Positions 17,566-25,179 of a stretch of 64,000 nucleotides of DNA are shown piece by piece. Source of the stretch: Verrucomicrobiota bacterium (GTDB taxonomy: Bacteria > Verrucomicrobiota > Verrucomicrobiia > Verrucomicrobiales > DEV007); the NCBI GenBank assembly GCA_030625775.1, contig DAOUQC010000011.1, positions 1-64,000 on the forward strand. The letters are read 5' to 3'. Positions within the stretch are counted from its first letter, which is position 1; each line of letters begins with the position of its first letter. The notes under the pieces were generated by a model. It made no database searches and was not told where the DNA came from. It was given only the letters and a program-made list of their open reading frames with translations. A program made the translations under genes and the position numbers.

Positions 17566-19983
17566 CTATGCGCGACGCAGGCGGCGCCACCAATGTGGCA
17601 GCAAGCTTATCGTCACCAGCATAATGATCAAGACCCCAAGACCACAAATCCGCCCAATACTGGCCAGCCCCAGATTGGATGCCAACGACAAAGAGGCAAA
17701 ACCAATCGCAGTCGAAAGCCCGCAAAAAAGAATCGCCCGCGCAATCCCCTGTCTCACCTCTTGCAGGTTGCCTTCACTGCGGCGCAAGGCGAAAATCATA
17801 TGGATACTGTAATCCAAACCGACCCCGAAAAGAATCGGCACACTGCTGAGGCTGAAGGCATTCCATTCGATTTTAAAAACCGAACTGAATGCCAGCAAAA
17901 CCGCCATACTGAACACCAGGGTAGCAACACTGAGAAACACGTCACGCCAATCGCGAAACACAAAATACAACATCACAAACAACGCCACGGCCAGAGGCAG
18001 GAACACCCGTATAGAATCCCCCTCAATAAGCCTCTTGATGGCAGGGTCGAGAGTGTTCCACCCCGTAAGGTAAATGCCCACCTCTGCCAGCTCCGCACTT
18101 GTCTTTTCAAGCACCGCAGCATCACTTCCTTGCGTGACCCCACCCAGGATAAAACACCGTCCCTGCTCATCCATCGAAAAAATCCGCTCCATCATCCACC
18201 TGCTGCTATCATAACCAGGGGAGACAAAATTTCCATCGGACGTGCCAAACCACGATTCCCACACTGCAAAAATTTGCCAGGTAAGAATCAGCGCCTCGTC
18301 GTTGAAACCCGCCTTCTCTACTGCTGCAGCCAGGCGTTTTTTGTCGGCTACCAGCGCAGCCAGAAGCTCACGGTTTTTTTGCTGATACCCTGGATTCGGA
18401 ATGAGGGCGTCCGGCAGAACAAATCCAGCGATGGCTCCACTTTCCACTGCTGTATTGAGAAGCTTTTGTGCAGCCCTCATCTGCCCAGGCAAAACCGTCA
18501 AGTCAGCTGCGGCAATCACCACCGGCTGTTGCCTGCCATCGCCCTGTGACAGGCGGCTCTGCATCTTTTCCGTCGCTTCCATCGACGGGCTGTCCCGCAG
18601 TTGCATCGGTTTAAAATTCTCCTGAAATCGAGGAAGACCTGATACCAGCAAAACCCCTATTGAAAAAACCGCCAGCACCCAGGTGGTCACAGCAAACCAA
18701 CGCGAATCACTCCGCTGGGAGGATGCTTCCACTGCCTCAGACTGCTGCGATGACTGGCCAGGCGACTCAGGCCGTTTCACGGCGTAGCGGGCCGCCACCG
18801 GCGAGTAAAACAACAACATCACCACACTGCCGACCAACACCCCGATGGCCACCAACACCCCCAACTGGGCGATGCCGGGAAAACTGCTGAACTGAAGCGC
18901 AAAAAATACCGCCGCAGTCGTGCAGGCGGCCCAAATGATGCTCGGGCCAACCAGTCGCTTGAGAGCAGGCGCATCGCCGGGAGTGAGCCGTGCTTCTTTG
19001 TAAAGGATCACCCCATAGTCAATCGTCAACCCGATCAAAATGGCTGCAAAGCCGACCGACATGATACTCAGTTCACCGATCACGACTGAAGCAATTGCAA
19101 TCGTCAGGCCAAAGGTCACCACCAGCATGAACACCAGCCAGAACAAGGGAGCCAGACGGCGATGCATGATCCAGAAGAGCAGACAAATCAATAAAATCGT
19201 GGAAGTGACCGACAAAGTCATATCCTTCTCCATGCCGCCGCCGATTTCCGCGACAAAGGCGGGCTCTCCAGTGTAGGCAATCTCAAGCAAAGGCCAGTCA
19301 GGATGTTTTTCTGTCGCTTTGCTCTTCCACCCGTCGACCAGCATGCGGATTTCCGCCAGCCACAAGCCGGATTTTTTGTAATCCATAGCCTCCTCTCCAG
19401 GGGCTTTGAGGTAAAGAACCCGGAAGCGCTGATCGGCAGAGGCAAAAGCACGGTCTGCCGCCGAAGGATCCAAGCCCGCACTTTCGAGTCCACTCGGCAG
19501 ACCACTGATCAATCCAAGCGGGTCGTAAGCCCGCATGTAGGTTTCCTGGTCGGGCAAGCCAGTGGAAAGCTCCTCAATGAGCTCGGCGAGTTCGAGCTCA
19601 ATGTGATCCGCTGCCAGCCGCGCCAGCAATTTTTTGGTCTGCACGGGATCTGCATTGAACCATAGATAAGCCAGCAAATCGGCAGCCACTTGGGAATCGC
19701 TCTGCAGCGGCAGATTCCAAACCACACAATCCACCAGGTCAGGACGTCGTTCAAATTCGGCCGCCAGCGATTGCGCGGCGCTTTCAGCATCATCACCCTC
19801 CAGGGTGATGATCAATTCATTGGGACGACTGAACTGCTCATAAAAAAATTTCACCCCCTTCACCTCTGGCAAATGCGCTGGCAAAAGTGCCAGCGGATCC
19901 ACATTCATAGTGATCCGGGACAAGCCGAAGCCTGTCAGGACAATGAAGATAAAAATGAGAATAGAAGCCCGCAGTCGCAACAT
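17566..19983 (-). CDS. MMPL/RND-type exporter
   Basis: An 805-residue inner-membrane exporter with the two-fold RND/MMPL plan: one helix, a large periplasmic loop (about residues 25-250), five helices, then the repeat of one helix, loop (about 445-650) and five helices. The GLTIDYGVILYKEARL and FGVGLDYSIHMIFAL segments are the paired helix-4 motifs with the proton-relay aspartates. Members move hydrophobic lipids such as hopanoids, mycolates and aryl-polyene conjugates. It heads a minus-strand unit with acyltransferase, small membrane protein and deacetylase. Together with the LolA-like gene this suggests export of an acylated envelope lipid. Confidence 0.88.
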   Translation of the reverse strand: MLRLRASILIFIFIVLTGFGLSRITMNVDPLALLPAHLPEVKGVKFFYEQFSRPNELIITLEGDDAESAAQSLAAEFERRPDLVDCVVWNLPLQSDSQVAADLLAYLWFNADPVQTKKLLARLAADHIELELAELIEELSTGLPDQETYMRAYDPLGLISGLPSGLESAGLDPSAADRAFASADQRFRVLYLKAPGEEAMDYKKSGLWLAEIRMLVDGWKSKATEKHPDWPLLEIAYTGEPAFVAEIGGGMEKDMTLSVTSTILLICLLFWIMHRRLAPLFWLVFMLVVTFGLTIAIASVVIGELSIMSVGFAAILIGLTIDYGVILYKEARLTPGDAPALKRLVGPSIIWAACTTAAVFFALQFSSFPGIAQLGVLVAIGVLVGSVVMLLFYSPVAARYAVKRPESPGQSSQQSEAVEASSQRSDSRWFAVTTWVLAVFSIGVLLVSGLPRFQENFKPMQLRDSPSMEATEKMQSRLSQGDGRQQPVVIAAADLTVLPGQMRAAQKLLNTAVESGAIAGFVLPDALIPNPGYQQKNRELLAALVADKKRLAAAVEKAGFNDEALILTWQIFAVWESWFGTSDGNFVSPGYDSSRWMMERIFSMDEQGRCFILGGVTQGSDAAVLEKTSAELAEVGIYLTGWNTLDPAIKRLIEGDSIRVFLPLAVALFVMLYFVFRDWRDVFLSVATLVFSMAVLLAFSSVFKIEWNAFSLSSVPILFGVGLDYSIHMIFALRRSEGNLQEVRQGIARAILFCGLSTAIGFASLSLASNLGLASIGRICGLGVLIIMLVTISLLPHWWRRLRRA

Positions 19984-20091
19984 GATAACAAGTCGGCATT
20001 GTGATCGGTCAGCCCCCGAATGTCAAAACGGGATCGCAACGAACAGAGAAGAATGTCCCAACAGGAAAGCTGTGGAATCCAGCTCATCAGG

Positions 20092-20316
20092 TCAATGGTG
20101 TTGCTTAATCACAATTTTCTCAGGAAACCCCCAAAATTCCGAATCCCCGTATTCACCAGTATTGGTGTTGTTGTGATTTGAATAAATACTATGTGAACCC
20201 GAAGGAATCCGACCCGACCAATCGTCCAGCCGCAAGCGAGCCCTCAAGTGGCTGCTAATCCCGTCAAAGAAGGAACGATGAGCATTTAATTTCGACCACG
20301 ACCACAAAATACCCAC
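20092..20316 (-). CDS. Possible 74-residue small protein or gene remnant
   Basis: This is the only minus-strand frame of note in the 376-base gap at 19984-20359. A GTG at 20316 is preceded by a perfect AAGGAGG six bases upstream, which is rare here. The product looks protein-like in its second half (WSGRIPSGSHSIYS, then TGEYGDSEFWGFPEKIVIK) but I recognise no family, and there is no signal peptide. It could be a small gene or the C-terminal remnant of a lost longer gene. The rest of the gap shows nothing I can name. Confidence 0.3.
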   Translation of the reverse strand: MGILWSWSKLNAHRSFFDGISSHLRARLRLDDWSGRIPSGSHSIYSNHNNTNTGEYGDSEFWGFPEKIVIKQHH

Positions 20317-20359
20317 CTCCGGCCTCCTTGTATGCTACTCTCCCGAGTCCTTCGATATT

Positions 20360-20623
20360 ATGGAAATCACCAACAAAACAAAAAAGCCTCTCAGGGTTCC
20401 TCTTCCAGCCGGAAAGAAACTATTCTTGAGCCCGGGAAAGTCAGGACAGATCACCCAGACGGCCGCCGCACGCCCTGCAGTAGTTAAGCTGCTTGAAGCA
20501 GGAGACGTTGAAATCTCTGAAGAGGGCGCCAAGCGACAGGGTGGCAGTAGTTCCGGCAGCACCGTTTCCGAAGTCTCACGCGACGGTAGGTCCGGGGCCA
20601 TGCGGCAGTCCGGCGACAAATAA
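20360..20623 (+). CDS. Small conserved-looking hypothetical protein
   Basis: An 87-residue basic protein. The opening MEITNKTKKPLRVPLPAGKK, then LFLSPGKSGQI, and the AVVKLLEAGDVEISEEG stretch look like a compact beta domain; the last 30 residues are Ser/Gly-rich and disordered. Proteins with a similar opening occur as unannotated small genes elsewhere, but no function is known to me. No ribosome binding site is evident; a TATGCT hexamer 28 bases upstream could be a -10 box. A seven-base inverted repeat (AGTGGCA/TGCCACT) follows the stop and could be a terminator stem without a T-run. Confidence 0.55.
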   Translation: MEITNKTKKPLRVPLPAGKKLFLSPGKSGQITQTAAARPAVVKLLEAGDVEISEEGAKRQGGSSSGSTVSEVSRDGRSGAMRQSGDK

Positions 20624-20849
20624 TAAGTGGCAATCATTAGCAGTGCTCATGCCACTCTAATTCCATATTCGGATTCCCAGAAAGGACGTTTCCGGAGTAT
20701 TTTTACCGTATAAAAAGGTGCGCATGAAAGCACTGCCGAGCATGAAAACGGGTTAGCACAGCGTTGGTTAATGGTTGCCACTAATCCTCGGAAAAGCTTG
20801 TGTCCTAATTGGGGACCTATAAAATCGCCGGATTGCTCCCCACTCAGTC

Positions 20850-22352
20850 ATGCGCTCGCTCCTATCAATCCTCTTCCTCGGTCTGACGGTTTGTGGATCG
20901 GGATATGCCGAGAAGGCGATCTCGATCGGCCATCACCGGCAGATGTTCATCGACGACTTCATCATCGACGAAACCGAGAACATCACTCGAAGGCTTTGCC
21001 CGGTTGAAAAACACCCCGAAAACCCCGTTGTGCGCCCGGATCGCCCCTGGGAGGGGCGGCTGACCGTGCCGCAGGGATCCGTGATCTACGACGAGCAAGA
21101 AAAGCTCTTCAAGATGTGGTACACCACCAATGTGCAGTCACGCGGAGAGGGAGAAACCTTCAACAAAGGCAAGGCGCTGGCCTACGCCACCAGCGAGGAT
21201 GGGGTGCATTGGGATAAGCCCGAGATGGACATCGTCATCGAAGACGGTCGCAAGACCAATCAGGTCATCGCACCAATGGAATTCGGCTACATGTATCAAC
21301 CCTACTTTGTCATCAAAGACCCGGAGGATGAGAATCCTCAGCAGCGTTACAAAATGGCCTTCCTATCCATTCAGCGAAACATCAACGACCCAAATATCGC
21401 TAATCATGGGAACACCCGCAGAGGTTCGGGCGTGGCTTTCAGTGCGGATGGTCTGCACTGGAACAAGGTCAAGGATTTCGCTTCCGATGACCTGATCGAT
21501 ATCAGCCACTTCATGGTCGACCCAACGCGTGAGGATAAATTCGTCATCTACGGCCGAACGCTGAAGGTGCTACCCGAGATTCAGGAGGCCTGGAAGGGAT
21601 ACGACTGGTTCGAGCCAGTCTACGGCGGACGTGCGGTGATTCGTTCAACCAGTCGCGACTTCCTCAATTGGGAGCCGGCGGATTTTATTCTGGGGCCCGA
21701 TTTGAAAGACCCGCCCAGCACAGAGATTTATTCGATGAATGTGTTTCCCTACGAGGGAATCTATCTGGGCCTGGTCCAACGCTACCTCTGCCGTCTCGAC
21801 AAGAACACCATCGATATTCAACTGGCCATCAGTCGGGATGGGGTGCACTTCGAGAGACCCTTCCGGGATGCCTTTTTTCCCCTCGGCTCGATCGGCACCT
21901 GGGATCGTTTCCAATTGCACAACATGTCCGGCCCTCCACTGACGCAGGGCGATGAACTGTGGTTTTATTACGGAGGGAGGACCTCCCGCCACCGCCCTAA
22001 CAAAATGACTGATGCCAAACCTGGCGGCTCCACTGGCCTGGCCACCATCTTAAGGGATCGCTTCGTTGCGGCAGAAGCCAGTTTCGAAGGCGGACGCCTA
22101 CTCACCAAGCTTGTAAAATGCGAGGGAGCGGCACTCAAGGTGAACGCCAATACCACATTCGGTAAAATCGAGATTCGATTGCTCGACGATCAAGGTGACC
22201 CACTGATGGGGTATGAGGCGAACATCGAAGGAGTCGATTCGGTCGAGCATATAGTGCCCTTTGATAAAGTGACGGAGTCGCTTCAGGGGCAACCGATACG
22301 AGTTGAGTTTATGATCTACAACGCACAGTTGTATTCGTTTTCGATTCAGTAA
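20850..22352 (+). CDS. Secreted glycosidase-like beta-propeller protein
   Basis: A 500-residue secreted protein with a signal peptide over residues 1-20. Repeated SEDGVHWDKPE, SADGLHWNKVKDF, TSRDFLNWEPA and SRDGVHFERP units are the aspartate-rich blade signatures of five-bladed propeller proteins related to GH32/GH43 glycosidases. Such proteins are very common in Planctomycetes and Verrucomicrobia, usually without a tested activity. The C-terminal 90 residues form a separate beta domain (LLTKLVKCEGAALKVN). The stop codon lies at the outer edge of the first attC-like site, so this gene is the immediate left neighbour of the cassette cluster. Confidence 0.8.
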   Translation: MRSLLSILFLGLTVCGSGYAEKAISIGHHRQMFIDDFIIDETENITRRLCPVEKHPENPVVRPDRPWEGRLTVPQGSVIYDEQEKLFKMWYTTNVQSRGEGETFNKGKALAYATSEDGVHWDKPEMDIVIEDGRKTNQVIAPMEFGYMYQPYFVIKDPEDENPQQRYKMAFLSIQRNINDPNIANHGNTRRGSGVAFSADGLHWNKVKDFASDDLIDISHFMVDPTREDKFVIYGRTLKVLPEIQEAWKGYDWFEPVYGGRAVIRSTSRDFLNWEPADFILGPDLKDPPSTEIYSMNVFPYEGIYLGLVQRYLCRLDKNTIDIQLAISRDGVHFERPFRDAFFPLGSIGTWDRFQLHNMSGPPLTQGDELWFYYGGRTSRHRPNKMTDAKPGGSTGLATILRDRFVAAEASFEGGRLLTKLVKCEGAALKVNANTTFGKIEIRLLDDQGDPLMGYEANIEGVDSVEHIVPFDKVTESLQGQPIRVEFMIYNAQLYSFSIQ

Positions 22353-22403
22353 CGTTCAGTGTATAGTCGCGCCATTAGCGTCGACTGCCACTCCTTGTTG
22401 GGC
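22347..22403 (-). repeat. attC-like recombination site 1
   Basis: Read on the minus strand, the site begins with GCCCAAC (fits RYYYAAC exactly) and ends with GTTACTG (GTT core). Between them AGTG and AGTCG pair with CGACT and CACT around a short unpaired bulge, and an inner CGC/GCG stem closes a small loop. This is the R-L-loop-L-R plan of integron attC sites. It lies 17 bases after the stop of the first minus-strand cassette gene and overlaps the stop codon of the opposing plus-strand gene. Confidence 0.65.
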
Positions 22404-22419
22404 ATCTGGATGGCGTATG

Positions 22420-22992
22420 CTAAATATGTTCATTGACCAGTTCTCCATGCTTTCGCTTTACTGCCAATAATAATAAGCCATAGATAAGCAAAATGTAGAA
22501 TGCGACCGTCATGGTGCTTTTCAGGATTGAAAATGCACTTGTAAACTGAACCACCCCTAGACTCAAAGTCGGATAAGATTTGAGCATAATCACAACACCT
22601 ATGTTTTCGATATAATCGAACAAGCCCGCAGCAGCAGGAACCAAAGCCAGTATAAATATTTTTGACCCAGAATTAAATCTCTTACTGAAAACCCAGATTA
22701 ACATTAGGGTGTATGTTACTGCGAATAGTCCAGGGTATATGAAATCAATTGGCAACTGAAGCATCAAATATGTCTCCCTGCCTTCAGGCCCTATGGACTC
22801 AAGCAACTTCTTTGCATATTCATAAGAATACCCACTGGGTAACATGTCGAACAGCTTCATTTCCGGAGCCTGTTCCAGAACCGCTGGAATAGAGTAGGAA
22901 ATAATAGCGATGAACACACAAGTAGTTATGCCGAAAAGCAACAGAACAAGCCTTCCTGAAACTTTCAGATTTATTTTTTCAAATATCATCAT
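22420..22992 (-). CDS. Unknown membrane protein (cassette gene 1)
   Basis: A 190-residue protein with four to five predicted helices (LVLLLFGITTCVFIAIISY; a second near 80-100; FILALVPAAAGLFDYIENIGVVIM; FYILLIYGLLLLAV). I recognise no family. It starts with two consecutive ATG codons and no clear ribosome binding site. It is the last minus-strand gene of the attC-bounded cluster, followed by attC-like site 1 and preceded by site 2, so it has the arrangement of a mobile gene cassette of about 680 bases. Its coding sequence is visibly richer in A+T than the flanking chromosomal genes. Confidence 0.7.
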   Translation of the reverse strand: MMIFEKINLKVSGRLVLLLFGITTCVFIAIISYSIPAVLEQAPEMKLFDMLPSGYSYEYAKKLLESIGPEGRETYLMLQLPIDFIYPGLFAVTYTLMLIWVFSKRFNSGSKIFILALVPAAAGLFDYIENIGVVIMLKSYPTLSLGVVQFTSAFSILKSTMTVAFYILLIYGLLLLAVKRKHGELVNEHI

Positions 22993-23023
22993 TACAGGAC
23001 CTTTAAATTAAACTTCATGTTTC

Positions 23024-23144
23024 GCCCAACGACCGAGCACAGGCAACCCGCTAGTGGGGGCGAGTGTTAACGAAGAGGTTAATGGTTAAAGTTTTCTTTA
23101 TTCTTAACTGCGGAGCGGCTAGCGGGTTGCTCTACTGCGTTTTG
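23024..23144 (-). repeat. attC-like recombination site 2 (long form)
   Basis: On the minus strand the site ends in GTTGGGC, an exact GTTRRRY. Its main stem is long: GAGCAACCCGCTAG on the 5' side pairs with CTAGCGGGTTGC and GTGCTC on the 3' side, leaving a few unpaired bases in one arm. The 5' arm lies inside the 3' end of the cassette gene, so the last 20 residues of that protein are encoded by the site. A shorter version using GTTAAC as the 5' core is possible. The 5' core is less clear than in sites 3 and 4. Confidence 0.5.
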
Positions 23145-23723
23145 TTCTCCCTCGTTTGGTTCCATCGTGACGAATACATCCTCAACTTTCAAGTTCTTAT
23201 AGGCTGAAATATCAAGATGCTCGGAAACAAAGGTTTCGATCTTCTCAAATGTCGAAAGATCGTATTCCGGTTCGAAAATCTGTTTCTGATTTTCGTATCC
23301 AGTAAATTGCGCCTCGAACGAAAAGGAGGAAGTGAAATTGCGATAGCAGTCATCCCACACCTCCATGTCAAAAAATAATTCGCAATTGACTTGGAAGTTT
23401 CGTCCGCCAAGATGGCGTAGCTCCAAAAATGGAAGATCAATCGGAAGCCACTGGTTCCGCATTGGGCTCATCCCCTGAATTTCGTCCTTCTTGTAACGGT
23501 ATACTCCCGAAATTTGACGCCAGTCGCGCGCGCCATTCAAAGGCATATTCGTGAGTTGAATAGCGCGTTCAAACGGCTCATCCTCTTCGTGCAACGCAAA
23601 GCCTTCGAGATCGATGGAGATGTTGTAGTCTATCCGTAAGCCCGTATCTGGGTAAGTCATCAGTAGTGTGTCAATTCGACCACCCTTGATTCGTTGAAGT
23701 TGTTCTTTGGGGAAATCACGCAC
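23079..23723 (-). CDS. Unknown soluble protein (cassette gene 2)
   Basis: A 214-residue protein without signal peptide or membrane helix, rich in acidic and aromatic residues. No family is recognised. The C-terminus (NAVEQPASRSAVKN and six more residues) is encoded by the 5' arm of attC-like site 2, suggesting the reading frame runs through an attC stem, as happens for some integron cassettes. It starts 15 bases after attC-like site 3, the very short leader typical of cassettes. Confidence 0.7.
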   Translation of the reverse strand: MRDFPKEQLQRIKGGRIDTLLMTYPDTGLRIDYNISIDLEGFALHEEDEPFERAIQLTNMPLNGARDWRQISGVYRYKKDEIQGMSPMRNQWLPIDLPFLELRHLGGRNFQVNCELFFDMEVWDDCYRNFTSSFSFEAQFTGYENQKQIFEPEYDLSTFEKIETFVSEHLDISAYKNLKVEDVFVTMEPNEGEQNAVEQPASRSAVKNKENFNH

Positions 23724-23737
23724 GAGATATTTTCTTA

Positions 23738-23792
23738 GGCTAACGTTCAGGCTGACACACCCATAGGGTTGTCGTCCAGCCGCTTGTTATCC
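23738..23792 (-). repeat. attC-like recombination site 3
   Basis: On the minus strand the site runs GGATAAC, spacer AAGC, a stem and loop, spacer TGAAC, and ends GTTAGCC. The 5' arm GGCTGGACGACAACCC pairs with GGGTGTGTCAGCC if four bases of the 5' arm are left unpaired. Unpaired bases on the 5' (L'') arm only are the signature that orients real attC sites. One of the two clearest sites in the cluster, between cassette genes 2 and 3. Confidence 0.75.
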
Positions 23793-23800
23793 GTATCAGT

Positions 23801-24358
23801 CTATTTAGACTTTCTCCTGGAAATTACTAACCATTCCTCATTGGTTTTACCGTTTTGGTCATATTTTTCAGCCGACTTCAAACTGCTCTTAACTCTAAGT
23901 GTAAAGAAAAATTCCTTACTGTAACGAAGAGTAAATGTGCGGCGTTTCTCATCAATTCCTGAAAGGCTGTAATTGAATACACCCTTTCCTTTGGCGGATT
24001 CATCCGCTTCAATATATTTATCAGTAACAGTATATACGGTTCCATCTTCAGCCTTAAACGAAACCATGTTCAACCACTTGAGGAATGTGACTTTTCCCGC
24101 CGTAAGCGACCTTTTTCCCGAGTCAGCGTTCCCGCCGACCTTATCAATTTCGTTCAGGATGGCTGATACTGCTTTCTTATCGCCTCCTTTTACATAATCA
24201 GATTTTAGTTTGTTTAAAGCCTCTATATATTTTTGCTTCAAAGCCTGCCCCTCCTTATCGTAGGATTTACGTAGATCAGCAAGGCGCTGAGGTTCTTCCG
24301 CACCCACTGTAGATGTCAGCAGCAGCACATAAAATAGAAGTTTTTGGATAGAGGTCAT
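23801..24358 (-). CDS. Unknown secreted protein (cassette gene 3)
   Basis: A 185-residue protein with a signal peptide at 1-20 (cleavage near TVGAEE). Residues 25-70 form an amphipathic coiled helix pair (LRKSYDKEGQALKQKYIEAL and DYVKGGDKKAVSAILNEID), a pattern seen in many secreted Verrucomicrobia and Planctomycetes proteins. The remainder looks like a small beta domain. Function unknown. It is bounded by attC-like sites 3 and 4, so it has the form of one cassette of about 635 bases, yet its architecture is native to this phylum, suggesting capture from a related genome. Confidence 0.7.
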   Translation of the reverse strand: MTSIQKLLFYVLLLTSTVGAEEPQRLADLRKSYDKEGQALKQKYIEALNKLKSDYVKGGDKKAVSAILNEIDKVGGNADSGKRSLTAGKVTFLKWLNMVSFKAEDGTVYTVTDKYIEADESAKGKGVFNYSLSGIDEKRRTFTLRYSKEFFFTLRVKSSLKSAEKYDQNGKTNEEWLVISRRKSK

Positions 24359-24372
24359 GGGAGATAATTTAA

Positions 24373-24427
24373 GGATAACGGTTGAGGCTAGCTCATCCTC
24401 TGCGGGAGTGAGCGTAGCATGTTGAAA
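24373..24427 (-). repeat. attC-like recombination site 4
   Basis: On the minus strand the site runs from TTTCAAC (six of seven bases fit RYYYAAC) to GTTATCC. The arm GCTACGCTCACTCC pairs fully with GGATGAGCTAGC when two bases of the 5' arm, both C, are left out of the helix. The loop is CGCAGA. A 12-bp stem interrupted only by two one-sided extrahelical bases, flanked by AAC and GTT cores, is hard to explain other than as attC. It separates cassette genes 3 and 4. Confidence 0.78.
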
Positions 24428-24439
24428 AGTGTATCGAAG

Positions 24440-24826
24440 TTAAAATGGGCTGACAACTGAAAACAGGCAGAGGATTAGCTGAGCCGTTTTGTTCGCTTCT
24501 TGTTTTGTGGAAATGTTGCCCTTGTTTTTAGTATGATGATTCTTGGAGATGCTACGAAATAGAGTAGCAATGCCTCCACAACAAAAAAGAGCTGCGAGAA
24601 ATCCGGTGATCAATACTGGTAGATAAAACGGAAAATATTCAAGCTGATCCTGCCACCACGAAGTATCTGATGCGAAATCCTGCATTTCTCGTTGGTCTCC
24701 GACTGCGTCCGAAACAATAAAGTGCACGCCGTTGAATAAATAGAAAGTTACGATTCCACAAGCGATGCCAACAGCAATAAATGTCAGACCAAGGACGGTT
24801 CGGATTAAGTGAGCCAATGGGTTCAT
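24440..24826 (-). CDS. Unknown two-helix membrane protein (cassette gene 4)
   Basis: A 128-residue protein with two hydrophobic helices (residues 9-30 and about 63-90) joined by a polar loop containing VGDQREMQDFASDTSWW, and a charged cytoplasmic-looking tail. No family recognised. It is the first gene, in transcription order, of the attC-bounded cluster, with attC-like site 4 after its stop and the degenerate site 5 about 50 bases before its start. Confidence 0.65.
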   Translation of the reverse strand: MNPLAHLIRTVLGLTFIAVGIACGIVTFYLFNGVHFIVSDAVGDQREMQDFASDTSWWQDQLEYFPFYLPVLITGFLAALFCCGGIATLFRSISKNHHTKNKGNISTKQEANKTAQLILCLFSVVSPF

Positions 24827-24871
24827 TTTCTAGCGAACAGTTTTATTATACGACCCCTACCCTGATCTCGG

Positions 24872-24923
24872 ATATTTCGAGTTCAGTGACCTGCGAAGCA
24901 GGTTCAACTGCAACTCGTTCGCG
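24872..24923 (-). repeat. Degenerate attC-like site 5
   Basis: On the minus strand GAGTTGCAGTTGAACCTGC pairs with GCAGGTCACTGAACTC across a TTC loop if three bases of the 5' arm are left unpaired, giving a 16-bp stem with one-sided extrahelical bases. A GAAC core is present on the 5' side, but the expected GTT on the 3' side reads GAA, so the site may be dead or mark the edge of the cluster. Orientation matches sites 1-4. Confidence 0.45.
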
Positions 24924-25179
24924 GCCTTAGCTCGATTCTACTGACGCCACTTTTTCGGTCAAGCCTCGAATTTCATCTGAGTATGATTGCTCGCCAGGGT
25001 TTTTGTATGCTACATCCTCTCCATGCTCGATTTACTCCTAAGGTTACATCCGTATGGATATGGACGACAATGGGGGCTAAACGATCACAGATAGTTAATC
25101 ACAATTCACCCGAGGTAGATTTCCAATGCTGGCTCGATTATTTTTGAGCTGAACTCCAGATTCGCCACTTCACCTTGGC
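24924..25179. other. Gene-free stretch next to the cassette cluster
   Basis: With the degenerate attC-like site, the gap between cassette gene 4 and the SHD1-like gene is 353 bases. I find no plausible reading frame, no integrase fragment, and no clear attI site. It contains an 11-base word (TTGTATGCTAC at 25003-25013) that also occurs at 20328-20338. A promoter for the cassette genes could lie here but none is convincing. Confidence 0.5.

Noticed and set aside
22347-24923. Reading the repeated hairpins here as rho-independent terminators
   Set aside because: No T-runs follow the stems, the unpaired bases are one-sided, and AAC/GTT cores flank them, which fits attC better.
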